Source of the DNA: Bacteroidota bacterium
GTDB lineage: Bacteria > Bacteroidota > Kryptoniia > Kryptoniales > JAKASW01
Length of the DNA: 19,765 nt
Reading direction: 5' to 3'
Assembly: GCA_021796055.1 (NCBI GenBank)
Contig: JAJYOS010000010.1
Span: 1-19,765 of the forward strand
Below, piece after piece: positions 1 to 7,109 of the stretch (within the stretch, counting starts at the first letter, position 1; the number at the start of each line of letters is the position of its first letter). A program made the translations under genes and the position numbers. A model generated the notes under the pieces. It did no database searches, was not told where the DNA came from, and saw only the letters and a program-made list of their open reading frames with translations.

Positions 1-2206
1 AGATTCGATAGTTGACAAGGTATTCGAAGAAAAAATTCAGAAACAGAGTGCCGATACTGCGGATGCCGTACGAGCGCGCGGTCAGGTCGCGATATCGAGC
101 GCGAAACTTGCTTATGGGATCTACGGCGAGGTTTTTCACAGCGAAAGATTCAGGAAGCTGGAGTCTCTTGGAGCAAAGAAACAGCGGCTTCTCTGGGCGA
201 GCACGAGCGCCAAGAACCCTTCCTATAGCGACGTCAAGTACGCGGAAGCGCTTATAGGTCCTGAAACTATAGACACTTTGCCGCTGGAGACTCTCAACGC
301 CTATCGGGATCATGGCGACCCGACAGTGAGGCTGACCGGTGATTTTGAGAACGCGCGGAGGGTTCTTGAACGTCTCCCCGCGCTTGGCGTCGATATCGAT
401 GAGGTCACTCAGCATCTTGAAGATGATGGCGTGAAGAAATTCGCGGACGCATACGCATTATTGTTAAAGGCGCTTAGGGACAAGCGCGAGGCCGCCCTGA
501 GCGAACCTGTCGACATTCAATCCTTTTCACTTGGGCCGCTCGGCAAAGATGTGAGTGAACGTATTTCGAGAGCCGGGGCTGAACACTTCACGTCGAGACT
601 TTGGCAGAAGGATGCCTCCCTTTGGAAGAGCGACGAATCTGACAGGAAGGTCATAAAGAATTCACTCGGCTGGCTTCATGCCGCCGAAAAGATAGAAGAA
701 ACTATCGATGAGCTCCTTGAATTTTCCGCGGAAGTGAAGGAAGCCGGGTTCAAGCATGTCGTTCACATCGGAATGGGAGGGAGCAGCCTCGCCGCTCTCG
801 TTATGGCGGAAGCTTTTGGCCGTCTTGATGATGGAATCCCTCTTACTGTCCTAGACACGACGGACCCCGCGACTATTCTGAAAATCGAACGGGAGGCGCC
901 ACTCTCCGACACGCTCTTCATAGTGGCCAGCAAGTCTGGCACCACGGCAGAGCCGAACGCGTTCTGCGACTACTTCTTTGAAAGGCTGAAAGCGCTAAAG
1001 AGCGCCTACGCGGGTGGTAACTTCGTTGCCATTACAGATCAAGGTTCCAAACTCGTGAACGTTGCGAGGGAAAGAAAATTCAGGCGTACCTTCCTCAACT
1101 TTTCCGATATAGGCGGACGTTATTCCGCATTGTCGTACTTCGGCCTCGTCCCCGCCGCGCTTACCGGCATGGACCTGCAGGAGTTTCTCTCGAGGGCGCT
1201 CCGCATGGCACACGCGTGCCACTCTTGCGTTCCCGCCGAGAAAAATCCAGGCCTTGCCCTGGGTGCCACAATGGGGGAGCTTGCGATCAAGGGAAAGGAC
1301 AAGCTGACCTTGATCGTGTCAAAGAGAATTGGACCTTTCGGATTGTGGCTGGAACAGCTTGTCGCCGAGAGTACAGGAAAGGAAGGGAAAGGGATTCTTC
1401 CTGTAAGCGACGAACCTCTTTTGGACCCAGAGAGTTATGGCCGAGACAGGCTTTTTGTTCATATCAAGGTGAAAGGCAATGAAGATGCCGTTGTGAATGA
1501 ACGTGTCCGAAAGTTCAACGATGCAGGGCATCCGGTCGTTACGATAGAAATGGCGGACGTCTACGACCTCGCGCAGGAATTTTTCAGGTGGGAGTTCGCG
1601 ACGGCCGTTGCAGGCGCGATAATGGGAATAAACGCCTTCGATCAGCCGAACGTTCAGGAGAGCAAAGACATTACAAACAAACTTCTCGATGAGGTCCGCG
1701 CGAAAGGGGGATTGCCGGATGAGCCTCCGTCAATTCGGGATGGAGATCTGACAGTGTACGGAACAGTAGCCGGCAATACTCTGGCGGAAACCTTAAAGGT
1801 GTTCATAAAGCAATCGACCCTGGGCGATTTTGTCCCGATCATGGCGTACTTGCCGGTGAGCGGCGATGTCGAGAGCCGAATTGCTGATATCCGGCGCGAG
1901 CTCGCGAAGAAGCTGCGTCTCGCGACCACTTTCGGATACGGCCCGCGGTTCCTGCACTCTACCGGACAGTACCACAAGGGCGGTCCGAATACGGGGCTCT
2001 TCATCCAGCTTACGGCCGAGGATGCCGTCGACGCGGCGATCCCCGGACAACCTTACGGATTTTCACTCTTCAAAAAAGCGCAGGCGATCGGAGATCTGGA
2101 AGCCTTAAGACGAAATGAACGGCGAGTCCTGAGGATCGATCTCGGCAAGGACGCTGCAAGTGGACTCGATAGACTGAAGGGTGCAATTAAAGAAGCTTTG
2201 AACTGA
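1..2206 (+). CDS. tal-pgi: Bifunctional transaldolase / glucose-6-phosphate isomerase, 5'-truncated by the window edge
   Basis: The frame is open from base 2 with no start codon, so the gene begins upstream; 734 residues are visible. The first ~110 are the C-terminal end of a transaldolase (RLLWASTSAKNPSYSDV, then GPETIDTLPLETL and YRDHG). The transaldolase Schiff-base lysine lies outside the window. From about nt 500 the protein continues as phosphoglucose isomerase: sugar-phosphate loop GMGGSS (nt 770-787), KSGTT (932-946), GGRYS (1112-1126), the catalytic-type Glu in AESTGK (Glu codon 1367-1369), and the C-terminal STGQYHKGG with its Lys at 1976-1978. Fusions of this kind are about 950 residues, so roughly 200 are missing. 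It links the non-oxidative pentose phosphate pathway (sedoheptulose-7-P + glyceraldehyde-3-P exchange) with glucose-6-P/fructose-6-P interconversion in the cytoplasm. The TTG at 278 is internal, not a start: the upstream codons encode conserved transaldolase sequence. A HAD phosphatase follows 52 bp downstream. Confidence 0.95.
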   Translation, partial: DSIVDKVFEEKIQKQSADTADAVRARGQVAISSAKLAYGIYGEVFHSERFRKLESLGAKKQRLLWASTSAKNPSYSDVKYAEALIGPETIDTLPLETLNAYRDHGDPTVRLTGDFENARRVLERLPALGVDIDEVTQHLEDDGVKKFADAYALLLKALRDKREAALSEPVDIQSFSLGPLGKDVSERISRAGAEHFTSRLWQKDASLWKSDESDRKVIKNSLGWLHAAEKIEETIDELLEFSAEVKEAGFKHVVHIGMGGSSLAALVMAEAFGRLDDGIPLTVLDTTDPATILKIEREAPLSDTLFIVASKSGTTAEPNAFCDYFFERLKALKSAYAGGNFVAITDQGSKLVNVARERKFRRTFLNFSDIGGRYSALSYFGLVPAALTGMDLQEFLSRALRMAHACHSCVPAEKNPGLALGATMGELAIKGKDKLTLIVSKRIGPFGLWLEQLVAESTGKEGKGILPVSDEPLLDPESYGRDRLFVHIKVKGNEDAVVNERVRKFNDAGHPVVTIEMADVYDLAQEFFRWEFATAVAGAIMGINAFDQPNVQESKDITNKLLDEVRAKGGLPDEPPSIRDGDLTVYGTVAGNTLAETLKVFIKQSTLGDFVPIMAYLPVSGDVESRIADIRRELAKKLRLATTFGYGPRFLHSTGQYHKGGPNTGLFIQLTAEDAVDAAIPGQPYGFSLFKKAQAIGDLEALRRNERRVLRIDLGKDAASGLDRLKGAIKEALN

Positions 2207-2246
2207 CCGCGAGGGGGCTGTCCAGGCGGCAATTTAAATACAGAGT

Positions 2247-2256
2247 AGGAGGAGGA
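2247..2256 (+). promoter_or_regulatory. Strong ribosome binding site of the HAD gene
   Basis: The purine run AGGAGGAGGA lies 2 bases before the ATG at 2259, with an AGGAGG core. It fixes the start of the downstream gene. With only 52 bp between the genes and no hairpin seen there, co-transcription with the tal-pgi gene is likely. Confidence 0.7.
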
Positions 2257-2258
2257 CT

Positions 2259-2879
2259 ATGGAAAAGAAAAATGTGCCGTCAACGTTGTTTCTGGATATA
2301 GGCGGCGTGTTGCTGACAAACGGATGGGACCGCGATGCCCGAAAGGCGGCAGCGGGGAAGTTCGGACTTGACTACGAAGAATTGAACGAGCGTCATCATC
2401 TGACTTACGACACTTATGAGGCAGGTAAGTTGAGCCTCAGAGAATATCTTGACCGGATAGCTTTTTATGAGAAGAGAAACTTCTCGCACGAGGATTTCCG
2501 TAATTTTATATTTGAGCAGTCAAAACCATTCCCCGACATGATCGCGCTTATCAAATCGCTTAAGCAAAAGTACAACCTCAAGATTGGCGTGATCAGCAAC
2601 GAGGGGCGCGAAGTTAATGAGTACAGGATAAGCACGTTCCGTCTCGGAGAATTTATAGACTTTTTCGTCTCTTCCAGCTTCGTGCACGTGAGAAAGCCTG
2701 ACAGGGATATTTACAGGATCGCCCTGGACATTGCGCAGGTTACTCCGGAAGATGCGGTCTACATAGATGATCGTAAGATGTTCGCGCAGATCGCGGCCGG
2801 CTTCGGATTGAAGTGCGTCCATCATAGTGGGTACGAAACGACAAAAGACGCCCTCGAAGTTTTCGGCTTGAAGAGCTGA
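2259..2879 (+). CDS. HAD-superfamily hydrolase (probable sugar-phosphate or nucleotide phosphatase)
   Basis: A 206-residue protein with the four HAD motifs in order. Motif I is LDIGGVLL (nucleophile D13), followed by a helical cap at about residues 20-95. Motif II is VISN (S113), motif III VRKPD (K146), and motif IV YIDD (D170, D171). The length and small alpha-helical cap fit subfamily IA. Motif I is DxGGV rather than DxDxT/V: the residue two after the nucleophile, usually the acid/base Asp, is Gly15. The same DxG(G/N)V pattern occurs in the YihX-like branch, whose E. coli member hydrolyses alpha-glucose-1-phosphate. The position behind tal-pgi makes a sugar-phosphate substrate plausible, but this is inference. 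The start is supported by a strong Shine-Dalgarno sequence. It ends 95 bp before the convergent NO reductase gene. Confidence 0.85.
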   Translation: MEKKNVPSTLFLDIGGVLLTNGWDRDARKAAAGKFGLDYEELNERHHLTYDTYEAGKLSLREYLDRIAFYEKRNFSHEDFRNFIFEQSKPFPDMIALIKSLKQKYNLKIGVISNEGREVNEYRISTFRLGEFIDFFVSSSFVHVRKPDRDIYRIALDIAQVTPEDAVYIDDRKMFAQIAAGFGLKCVHHSGYETTKDALEVFGLKS

Positions 2880-2903
2880 TCGGATTTACCTGTTCAGAAA
2901 GGA

Positions 2904-2954
2904 GAAGCCCGTTGCCCGTGCCAAAGTATTTGACAACCGGGTCGAACGGGCTTC
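2904..2954. terminator. Large nested inverted repeat between convergent genes, possible bidirectional terminator
   Basis: Perfect 10-bp arms GAAGCCCGTT (2904-2913) and AACGGGCTTC (2945-2954) enclose a 31-base interior. The interior contains a second CCCG/CGGG pair. It sits between the ends of the plus-strand HAD gene and the minus-strand NO reductase gene. There is no T-run on either side, so intrinsic termination is uncertain and mRNA 3'-end protection is an alternative. Confidence 0.5.
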
Positions 2955-2974
2955 AAGGTGAGGAGAGATGGATA

Positions 2975-5263
2975 TCAAACCCTTGCGGCGAGTTCTCTCC
3001 ACATCTTTTTTCTGGCGGCAAAAATCTTAAGAGCGAAAATCAAAATCGGGATCGATCCTGCCGCGATGAAAACGACGTCCGCGATTATTCTTAACCATTC
3101 CAACAAGTGATACGTCCCTGCATCGAGGAACGAGAGTCTGCGCGCGTGCCAGTAACCGTGGTTGACAACGTCGGCAAGCTGCAGGACCCCAGCGGGGAAG
3201 AGGTCGAGTACGACCATGAGCATTAGGCCGATGTTTAATCCCCAGAATCCGATCCTGACATATTTCTCGTTCCTGCTCCAGACATCGTCGGTCGAAAGCC
3301 GTCTGAGCGTGTACATCATCAGACCGAGCGCGAGCATTCCGAACACTCCCATCATTGCCGCGTGTCCGTGGTTCAGGGTGAGGGTTGTACCGACCTCGTA
3401 GTAGCTCACAATAGGAAGATTGATGAGGAACCCGAAGACTCCCGCGCCTAAGAAGTTCCAGAATCCAACCGCCATGAGGAAGTAAAACGCCCATTTTTGG
3501 CCCTGCGCGATTCTGGCTCCGCCGTCCTGCGAGCGCTTCCTCGTCAGGCGAACGAAGTCCCATGCATCCAACGTGAGGAGCGTGAGAGGCACCACCTCCA
3601 TTGCCGAGAACATCGCGCCGAGCGCCATCGTGATATTGCTTTGGCCCGTCCAGTACCAGTGGTGTCCTGTCCCCACGATTCCGCTTCCGAGGTAAAGTAT
3701 CGCATCGAGGTAGACGACGCGCGTCGCGGAAATTGCGCGGACGAGTCCCAGCTGGTAGAAAATTACTGCCACCATGACTGTCGCGAATAGTTCGAAGAAT
3801 CCTTCCACCCACAGATGTATGATCCAGAATCGCCAATTATCGGCAACCGTGAAATTTGTGGTCGGTCCGAAGAACAGTGCGGGGAGATAAAAAAGAGGTA
3901 TCGCGACTGCCGAGTAAAGGAAAAGTGAAGTAAGCTCTTTTTTCTCATTGTCCTTCATTGCGGGCCGGAGTCCCCTGAAAACGAGGATCAGCCAGATTAC
4001 GAGTCCGACTATGAGAAGCAGTTGCCATGCCCTTCCAAGTTCGAGATACTCCCATCCCTGCATTCCGAAATAGTACCAGAGCTTTCCGAGGGCCTGGTTG
4101 ATGCCAAGATATTCTCCGAAGAGGCTTCCTAAGGCGACAACGACAACGGCGACAAAAAGGAGATTCACCCAGGACTCCTGTCCTTTCGGTTCCGATTTGC
4201 TCAAGAGCGGCGGTAAGAAAAGTCCTCCCGCGACGAACGACATCGCTACCCAGAATATCGCGAGTTGAAGATGCCACGTCCTCACCACATTGAATGGAAG
4301 CCATTTCTCCAAATTGAATCCGTAAAAGCCGAATGGCTCAACGCGATAGTGAGCAAGAGCGCCCCCGGCAAAGGTTTGCAGAACGAACAGGGCCGCGACA
4401 ACAACAAAGTATTTCATCAGAGCTTTCTGGCTCTCGGTAGGATTACTCGCGGCAGGGAGAGGAAAGTGGTCGTCGATCCCGGACTTCCATCCGAGGTAGT
4501 CAAACTTCCCGAAGAGAAAGAGTATCAGACCGGTCATCCCGAGGAGCGATACAAGGCTGAGCGCGCTCCAGATCAGGGCTGAGCTTGTCGGCGTGTTGCC
4601 GGCAAGCTTGTCGAACGGCCAGTTGTTTGTGTACGAGTAACTCTCGTTTGGCCGGTTTGTGACGGCGGCCCAAGCTGCCCATGCGAAGAAAGCGGTGAGA
4701 TGCTTCAACTGTGCCGGATTCGATATGAAACCCTTCGGCAGGCCCGGAGCCCTGTCGGGTAGGGTGAAGTAATTAGTCCAGTGCCGCACAGCTATGTTAA
4801 ACGCGTCGGCTTCCTCTGTTGTAAGCGTGAGGATTCCTGTCGCGGCATTGTAATTATTCTTGTGCAGCATAGTCTGCACGTCGGCGATTATGCTGTTCCT
4901 TTCTTCCTGAGTCAGACTGTCATATGGAACGTTGAATCTCTGTGACGCGAGTTCTTCCTGAACTGTGAGAGCTTCCCTGTGAAGGTAATCGGCAGAATAG
5001 TCTGGTCCGATATAAGCGCCGTGACCGAGGATGGTCCCGTCGTCCATCAGCCCGTATTTCAGGAAGACTTCCTGTCCTTCCTTGATGTCTGCGCCGGTGA
5101 AGAGCTGATTTCCTTGAGCGTCGATAACTTCTTTTGGAACAGGTGGTGCATCCTGATAGCTCCTGACTGCGACGAAGATAAGGACGCTGAAAGCCGCAAT
5201 CATAATGAGTATCACCGAATGTTTCCACCACGGCGACAAGTGTTCGGTATTCGATTCGTTCAT
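2975..5263 (-). CDS. norZ: Quinol-dependent nitric oxide reductase (qNOR), NorB/NorZ type
   Basis: A 762-residue membrane protein of the haem-copper oxidase superfamily that reduces 2 NO to N2O with electrons from quinol. One N-terminal membrane helix (about 15-35) is followed by a periplasmic segment to about residue 225, corresponding to the fused NorC-like part of qNORs (GHGAYIGPDYSADYLHREAL near 80). At least 12 further helices follow. Metal ligands by family comparison: low-spin haem H331 (RTWHLQL) and H634; haem b3 H632 (NHGHAAMMG); non-haem FeB H483, E487 (HLWVEG), H534 and H535 (GTGHHWYW). The second conserved Glu is E556 (SAMEVVP). The ATG at 5263 is chosen because AGGAGGG lies 4 bases upstream; a longer TTG-start frame has no such site. 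It is divergent from the DUF2249 and hemerythrin genes and preceded by an FNR/DNR-type promoter. No NorD/NorQ genes are present, as expected for single-subunit qNOR. Confidence 0.96.
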   Translation of the reverse strand: MNESNTEHLSPWWKHSVILIMIAAFSVLIFVAVRSYQDAPPVPKEVIDAQGNQLFTGADIKEGQEVFLKYGLMDDGTILGHGAYIGPDYSADYLHREALTVQEELASQRFNVPYDSLTQEERNSIIADVQTMLHKNNYNAATGILTLTTEEADAFNIAVRHWTNYFTLPDRAPGLPKGFISNPAQLKHLTAFFAWAAWAAVTNRPNESYSYTNNWPFDKLAGNTPTSSALIWSALSLVSLLGMTGLILFLFGKFDYLGWKSGIDDHFPLPAASNPTESQKALMKYFVVVAALFVLQTFAGGALAHYRVEPFGFYGFNLEKWLPFNVVRTWHLQLAIFWVAMSFVAGGLFLPPLLSKSEPKGQESWVNLLFVAVVVVALGSLFGEYLGINQALGKLWYYFGMQGWEYLELGRAWQLLLIVGLVIWLILVFRGLRPAMKDNEKKELTSLFLYSAVAIPLFYLPALFFGPTTNFTVADNWRFWIIHLWVEGFFELFATVMVAVIFYQLGLVRAISATRVVYLDAILYLGSGIVGTGHHWYWTGQSNITMALGAMFSAMEVVPLTLLTLDAWDFVRLTRKRSQDGGARIAQGQKWAFYFLMAVGFWNFLGAGVFGFLINLPIVSYYEVGTTLTLNHGHAAMMGVFGMLALGLMMYTLRRLSTDDVWSRNEKYVRIGFWGLNIGLMLMVVLDLFPAGVLQLADVVNHGYWHARRLSFLDAGTYHLLEWLRIIADVVFIAAGSIPILIFALKIFAARKKMWRELAARV

Positions 5264-5304
5264 TTTTCCCTCCTGAGTTGCGTGCAAGTATTTTCAGATA
5301 ATCA

Positions 5305-5353
5305 CATCCGAAATATATGCGTCCGAATGAATTTAAGAATTGACTTAGGTCAA
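5305..5353 (-). promoter_or_regulatory. norZ promoter with FNR/DNR-type activator box (class II)
   Basis: The perfect dyad TTGAC-TTAG-GTCAA occupies 5340-5353 and matches the Crp/Fnr-family FNR/DNR consensus (TTGAT/C-N4-A/GTCAA). Reading toward norZ, a -10-like TATATT lies at 5317-5312, within TATATTTC, which is close to the Bacteroidota -7 box TAnnTTTG. If the start site is 5305, the box is centred at exactly -41.5, the class II activator position. The 5' leader would be 41-42 nt. The box and hexamer are seen directly; the start site is deduced. Confidence 0.75.
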
Positions 5354-5426
5354 GAGGATTATGATAGAGGAAGCCAACCACGTGATTGTATGACTTGTCA
5401 ATCTGAACTGCGAAGCAACGACGCGG

Positions 5427-5475
5427 TTGACCAAAGTCAAGGTGAACAATCGCTGCCCGAAATAACTTGTAAACA
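5427..5475 (+). promoter_or_regulatory. DUF2249-hemerythrin promoter with second FNR/DNR-type box
   Basis: A second perfect dyad, TTGAC-CAAA-GTCAA, lies at 5427-5440. It points to the plus-strand gene, with a -10-like TAACTT at 5463-5468. A start site at 5475 again puts the box centre at -41.5 and gives a 17-nt leader containing the site GAGGAGT before the ATG at 5492. The two boxes share the same outer 5-bp arms but have different 4-base cores, and their centres are 87 bp apart. Confidence 0.72.
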
Positions 5476-5491
5476 AAAAGAGGAGTTAACA

Positions 5492-5734
5492 ATGCCGACA
5501 GATCAGAATATGGTTGAGCTGGATGTCAGACCGATTATTCCGAGAGAAAAACATCCGACTATACACGCAACCTTCGAGACGCTAAATACCGGTCAATCGA
5601 TGACCCTTATTAACGACCACGACCCAAAACCGCTCTATTACGAATTCAATTTTGAAAAGCCGGGACGCTTCAGATGGGAATACGTTGAGCAGGGACCGGA
5701 AGTGTGGAAGGTAGTGATCACCAAAATCGCGTGA
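5492..5734 (+). CDS. DUF2249 domain protein, NO-module small protein
   Basis: An 80-residue soluble protein that is essentially one DUF2249 domain. Recognisable parts are VELDVRPI near the N-terminus, the conserved LINDHDPKPLYYEF in the middle, and a C-terminal FRWEYVEQGPEVWKVVITK. The DHDPKPL loop is the family hallmark. The biochemical role is not established; the family often occurs next to hemerythrin, NO reductase and Crp/Fnr-type genes, which fits here. The ATG at 5492 is preceded by AGAGGAGT at proper spacing. The same frame runs open far upstream (to 4979), but that part is antisense to norZ and covers the promoter, so it is excluded. The hemerythrin gene follows after 47 bp with no clear promoter of its own. 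Confidence 0.88.
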   Translation: MPTDQNMVELDVRPIIPREKHPTIHATFETLNTGQSMTLINDHDPKPLYYEFNFEKPGRFRWEYVEQGPEVWKVVITKIA

Positions 5735-5781
5735 AGCCTGGCTCTGTTGAAACTCTCCCTTTTTATTTAGCTTAGGTAAGT

Positions 5782-6276
5782 ATGAATAGTATATACGAAT
5801 ATCTATTCGGCGACCATGAAAGTTTGGATAAGCTCCTAAGAGAGGCATCGGAGGGAAATGGCGGAATCGACATGAAGCGTTATTGCGAATTCCGGCAGGG
5901 ATTGCTCAGGCATATCGGGATCGAAGAGAAGATAGTGCTCCCTGCGATCGCGCGCTTGCAAAACGGAAGGCAGGTTGAAGTCGCCGCGAGACTACGGCTC
6001 GATCACGGTGCGCTCGTTGCCCTTCTGGTTCCATCCCCGACGCCTGGGATAGTCGAAACGATACGCTCCATACTGAAAGCGCATAACCCTCTCGAAGAGG
6101 AGGAAGGGGGTTTGTACCGACTTATCGACCAGTTGGCAGGCGATGAGGCAGAAAGTTTATTGGATAGACTCGAGTCGGCGCCAGAGGTGCCAGCGCTTCC
6201 GCACAACGACAGGTCGGGTATTCTTGAAATAACTCGCCGTGCCGTCGAGAGAGCCGGGTATAAGCCGTTGTTCTAA
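5782..6276 (+). CDS. Hemerythrin-like HHE cation-binding protein
   Basis: A 164-residue soluble four-helix-bundle protein with the hemerythrin di-iron ligand set in order: H12 (GDHESL), H44 and E48 (RHIGIEEK), H75 (LRLDHGAL), H101 and E105 (KAHNPLE). That gives the H...HxxxE...H...HxxxE pattern expected for a non-haem di-iron centre. Family members bind O2 or NO or repair Fe-S clusters (as with YtfE/RIC); which applies here cannot be read from sequence. The C-terminal 30 residues, past the domain, are unassigned. It lies in an apparent operon behind the DUF2249 gene under the FNR/DNR-type box. The ATG at 5782 has a modest TAGGTAAG upstream. It ends 37 bp before the convergent methyltransferase gene. 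Confidence 0.9.
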   Translation: MNSIYEYLFGDHESLDKLLREASEGNGGIDMKRYCEFRQGLLRHIGIEEKIVLPAIARLQNGRQVEVAARLRLDHGALVALLVPSPTPGIVETIRSILKAHNPLEEEEGGLYRLIDQLAGDEAESLLDRLESAPEVPALPHNDRSGILEITRRAVERAGYKPLF

Positions 6277-6313
6277 CCTCAGAACTTTGCTACAGTTCCG
6301 GAACTTGACCAGG

Positions 6314-7093
6314 TTAAGCGGGCTTTTGGAACTGCAGACAGAAGTATAACCCGTTTCTTATCTCTGAGAGTTTGACCTCTTTCGCATCGGACGGGAGGAG
6401 GTCGACCGGTGGAGTGACCGGGTCTCTTGAGCCGTTAAAGAAACCACGAAAGATGGGGAGCTTGTTATGCGCACGGGCCGCCTTCTCAGTCTCATCGGCT
6501 ATTAAAAGCCGCGCGCCGGGCCTAGCGACTCGAAACATCTCGTCAACTGCCTTCTTCTTGTCCTCGATATAATTGATCGAAGCGACATTGAAGACGACAT
6601 CGAAGGCTTCGTCGCGAAAGGGGAGACTTTCAGCCTCTGCCTGGAATACTTCGACATCTCTTTTCAGACCGACGCCTCGCTGGCACCTCTTCAGTTGTCC
6701 CCACGAAACATCCACTCCAAAATATTCCGCGTTCATTGGGAGATATTTTATATTCACTCCGTTGCCTATGGAAACCTCGAGGACGGAGTCGCCGTTGCTG
6801 ACTTCAACGTATCTAAGGTATTCGCTCCGCGACCGTTCTTCCCCGCCTCTTATTTTGTAATACACGGACTGCGTGAACCGGTAAAAGGGGGAGAGAATAT
6901 CATAATAGATCCTGCTCTTCTCATTGGCTACGGTAAGCCGGCCCGGATCTATGAAGATCGGTACCCCATCTCGTACCGGGAAGGACGTGCCGCTGTCTGT
7001 TCCGATAAGGTACGTCTCGCCGGCTCTTTCAATCAGTTCAAGCCTTTCGCCGTTGACTGGACTTCGAAGGAGTGAGAGGACTTTCCCGTTCAC
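6314..7093 (-). CDS. Class I SAM-dependent methyltransferase with degenerate Trm112-like N-terminus
   Basis: A 259-residue soluble protein. Residues 5-50 resemble the Trm112-type small domain often found ahead of methyltransferases (LLRSPVNGERLEL, then SFPVRDGVPIFID), but the usual CPxC zinc-knuckle is replaced by SPVN. The Rossmann methyltransferase fold runs from about 100: motif I VLEVSIGNG (104-112), motif II acidic D128 (YFGVDVS), the AEAESLPF segment (152-159) and FDVVFNV (164-170). A UbiE-like acceptor region follows. The substrate is unknown. The start is GTG at 7093, needed to include the conserved N-terminal segment; only a weak AGAAGAAG precedes it. It converges on the hemerythrin gene and diverges from the tyrosine phenol-lyase gene across the low-GC spacer. 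Confidence 0.82.
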   Translation of the reverse strand: MNGKVLSLLRSPVNGERLELIERAGETYLIGTDSGTSFPVRDGVPIFIDPGRLTVANEKSRIYYDILSPFYRFTQSVYYKIRGGEERSRSEYLRYVEVSNGDSVLEVSIGNGVNIKYLPMNAEYFGVDVSWGQLKRCQRGVGLKRDVEVFQAEAESLPFRDEAFDVVFNVASINYIEDKKKAVDEMFRVARPGARLLIADETEKAARAHNKLPIFRGFFNGSRDPVTPPVDLLPSDAKEVKLSEIRNGLYFCLQFQKPA

Positions 7094-7109
7094 CTACTTC
7101 TTCTCGCCG

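Noticed and set aside
12..257. 81-residue ORF at the left edge
   Set aside because: It is an out-of-frame shadow of the transaldolase coding sequence; its translation has no recognisable features.
278..2206. Treating the TTG at 278 as the start of a stand-alone isomerase
   Set aside because: The same frame is open from base 2 and encodes conserved transaldolase residues, so 278 is internal to a fused protein.
5264..5287. TTG start at 5287 for the NO reductase
   Set aside because: The ATG at 5263 has an ideal AGGAGGG site; the extension would itself encode that ribosome binding site.
4979..5491. Long upstream extension of the DUF2249 frame
   Set aside because: It is antisense to the NO reductase N-terminus, crosses both FNR/DNR boxes, and the DUF2249 domain begins at the ATG at 5492 with its own ribosome binding site.
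6303..6316. Third FNR/DNR-like box (TTGACCAGGTTAAG)
   Set aside because: Only the left arm matches and it sits between the 3' ends of convergent genes, where an activator site would have no target. A nearby 12-bp palindrome AGTTCCGGAACT (6294-6305) is likewise unexplained but short.
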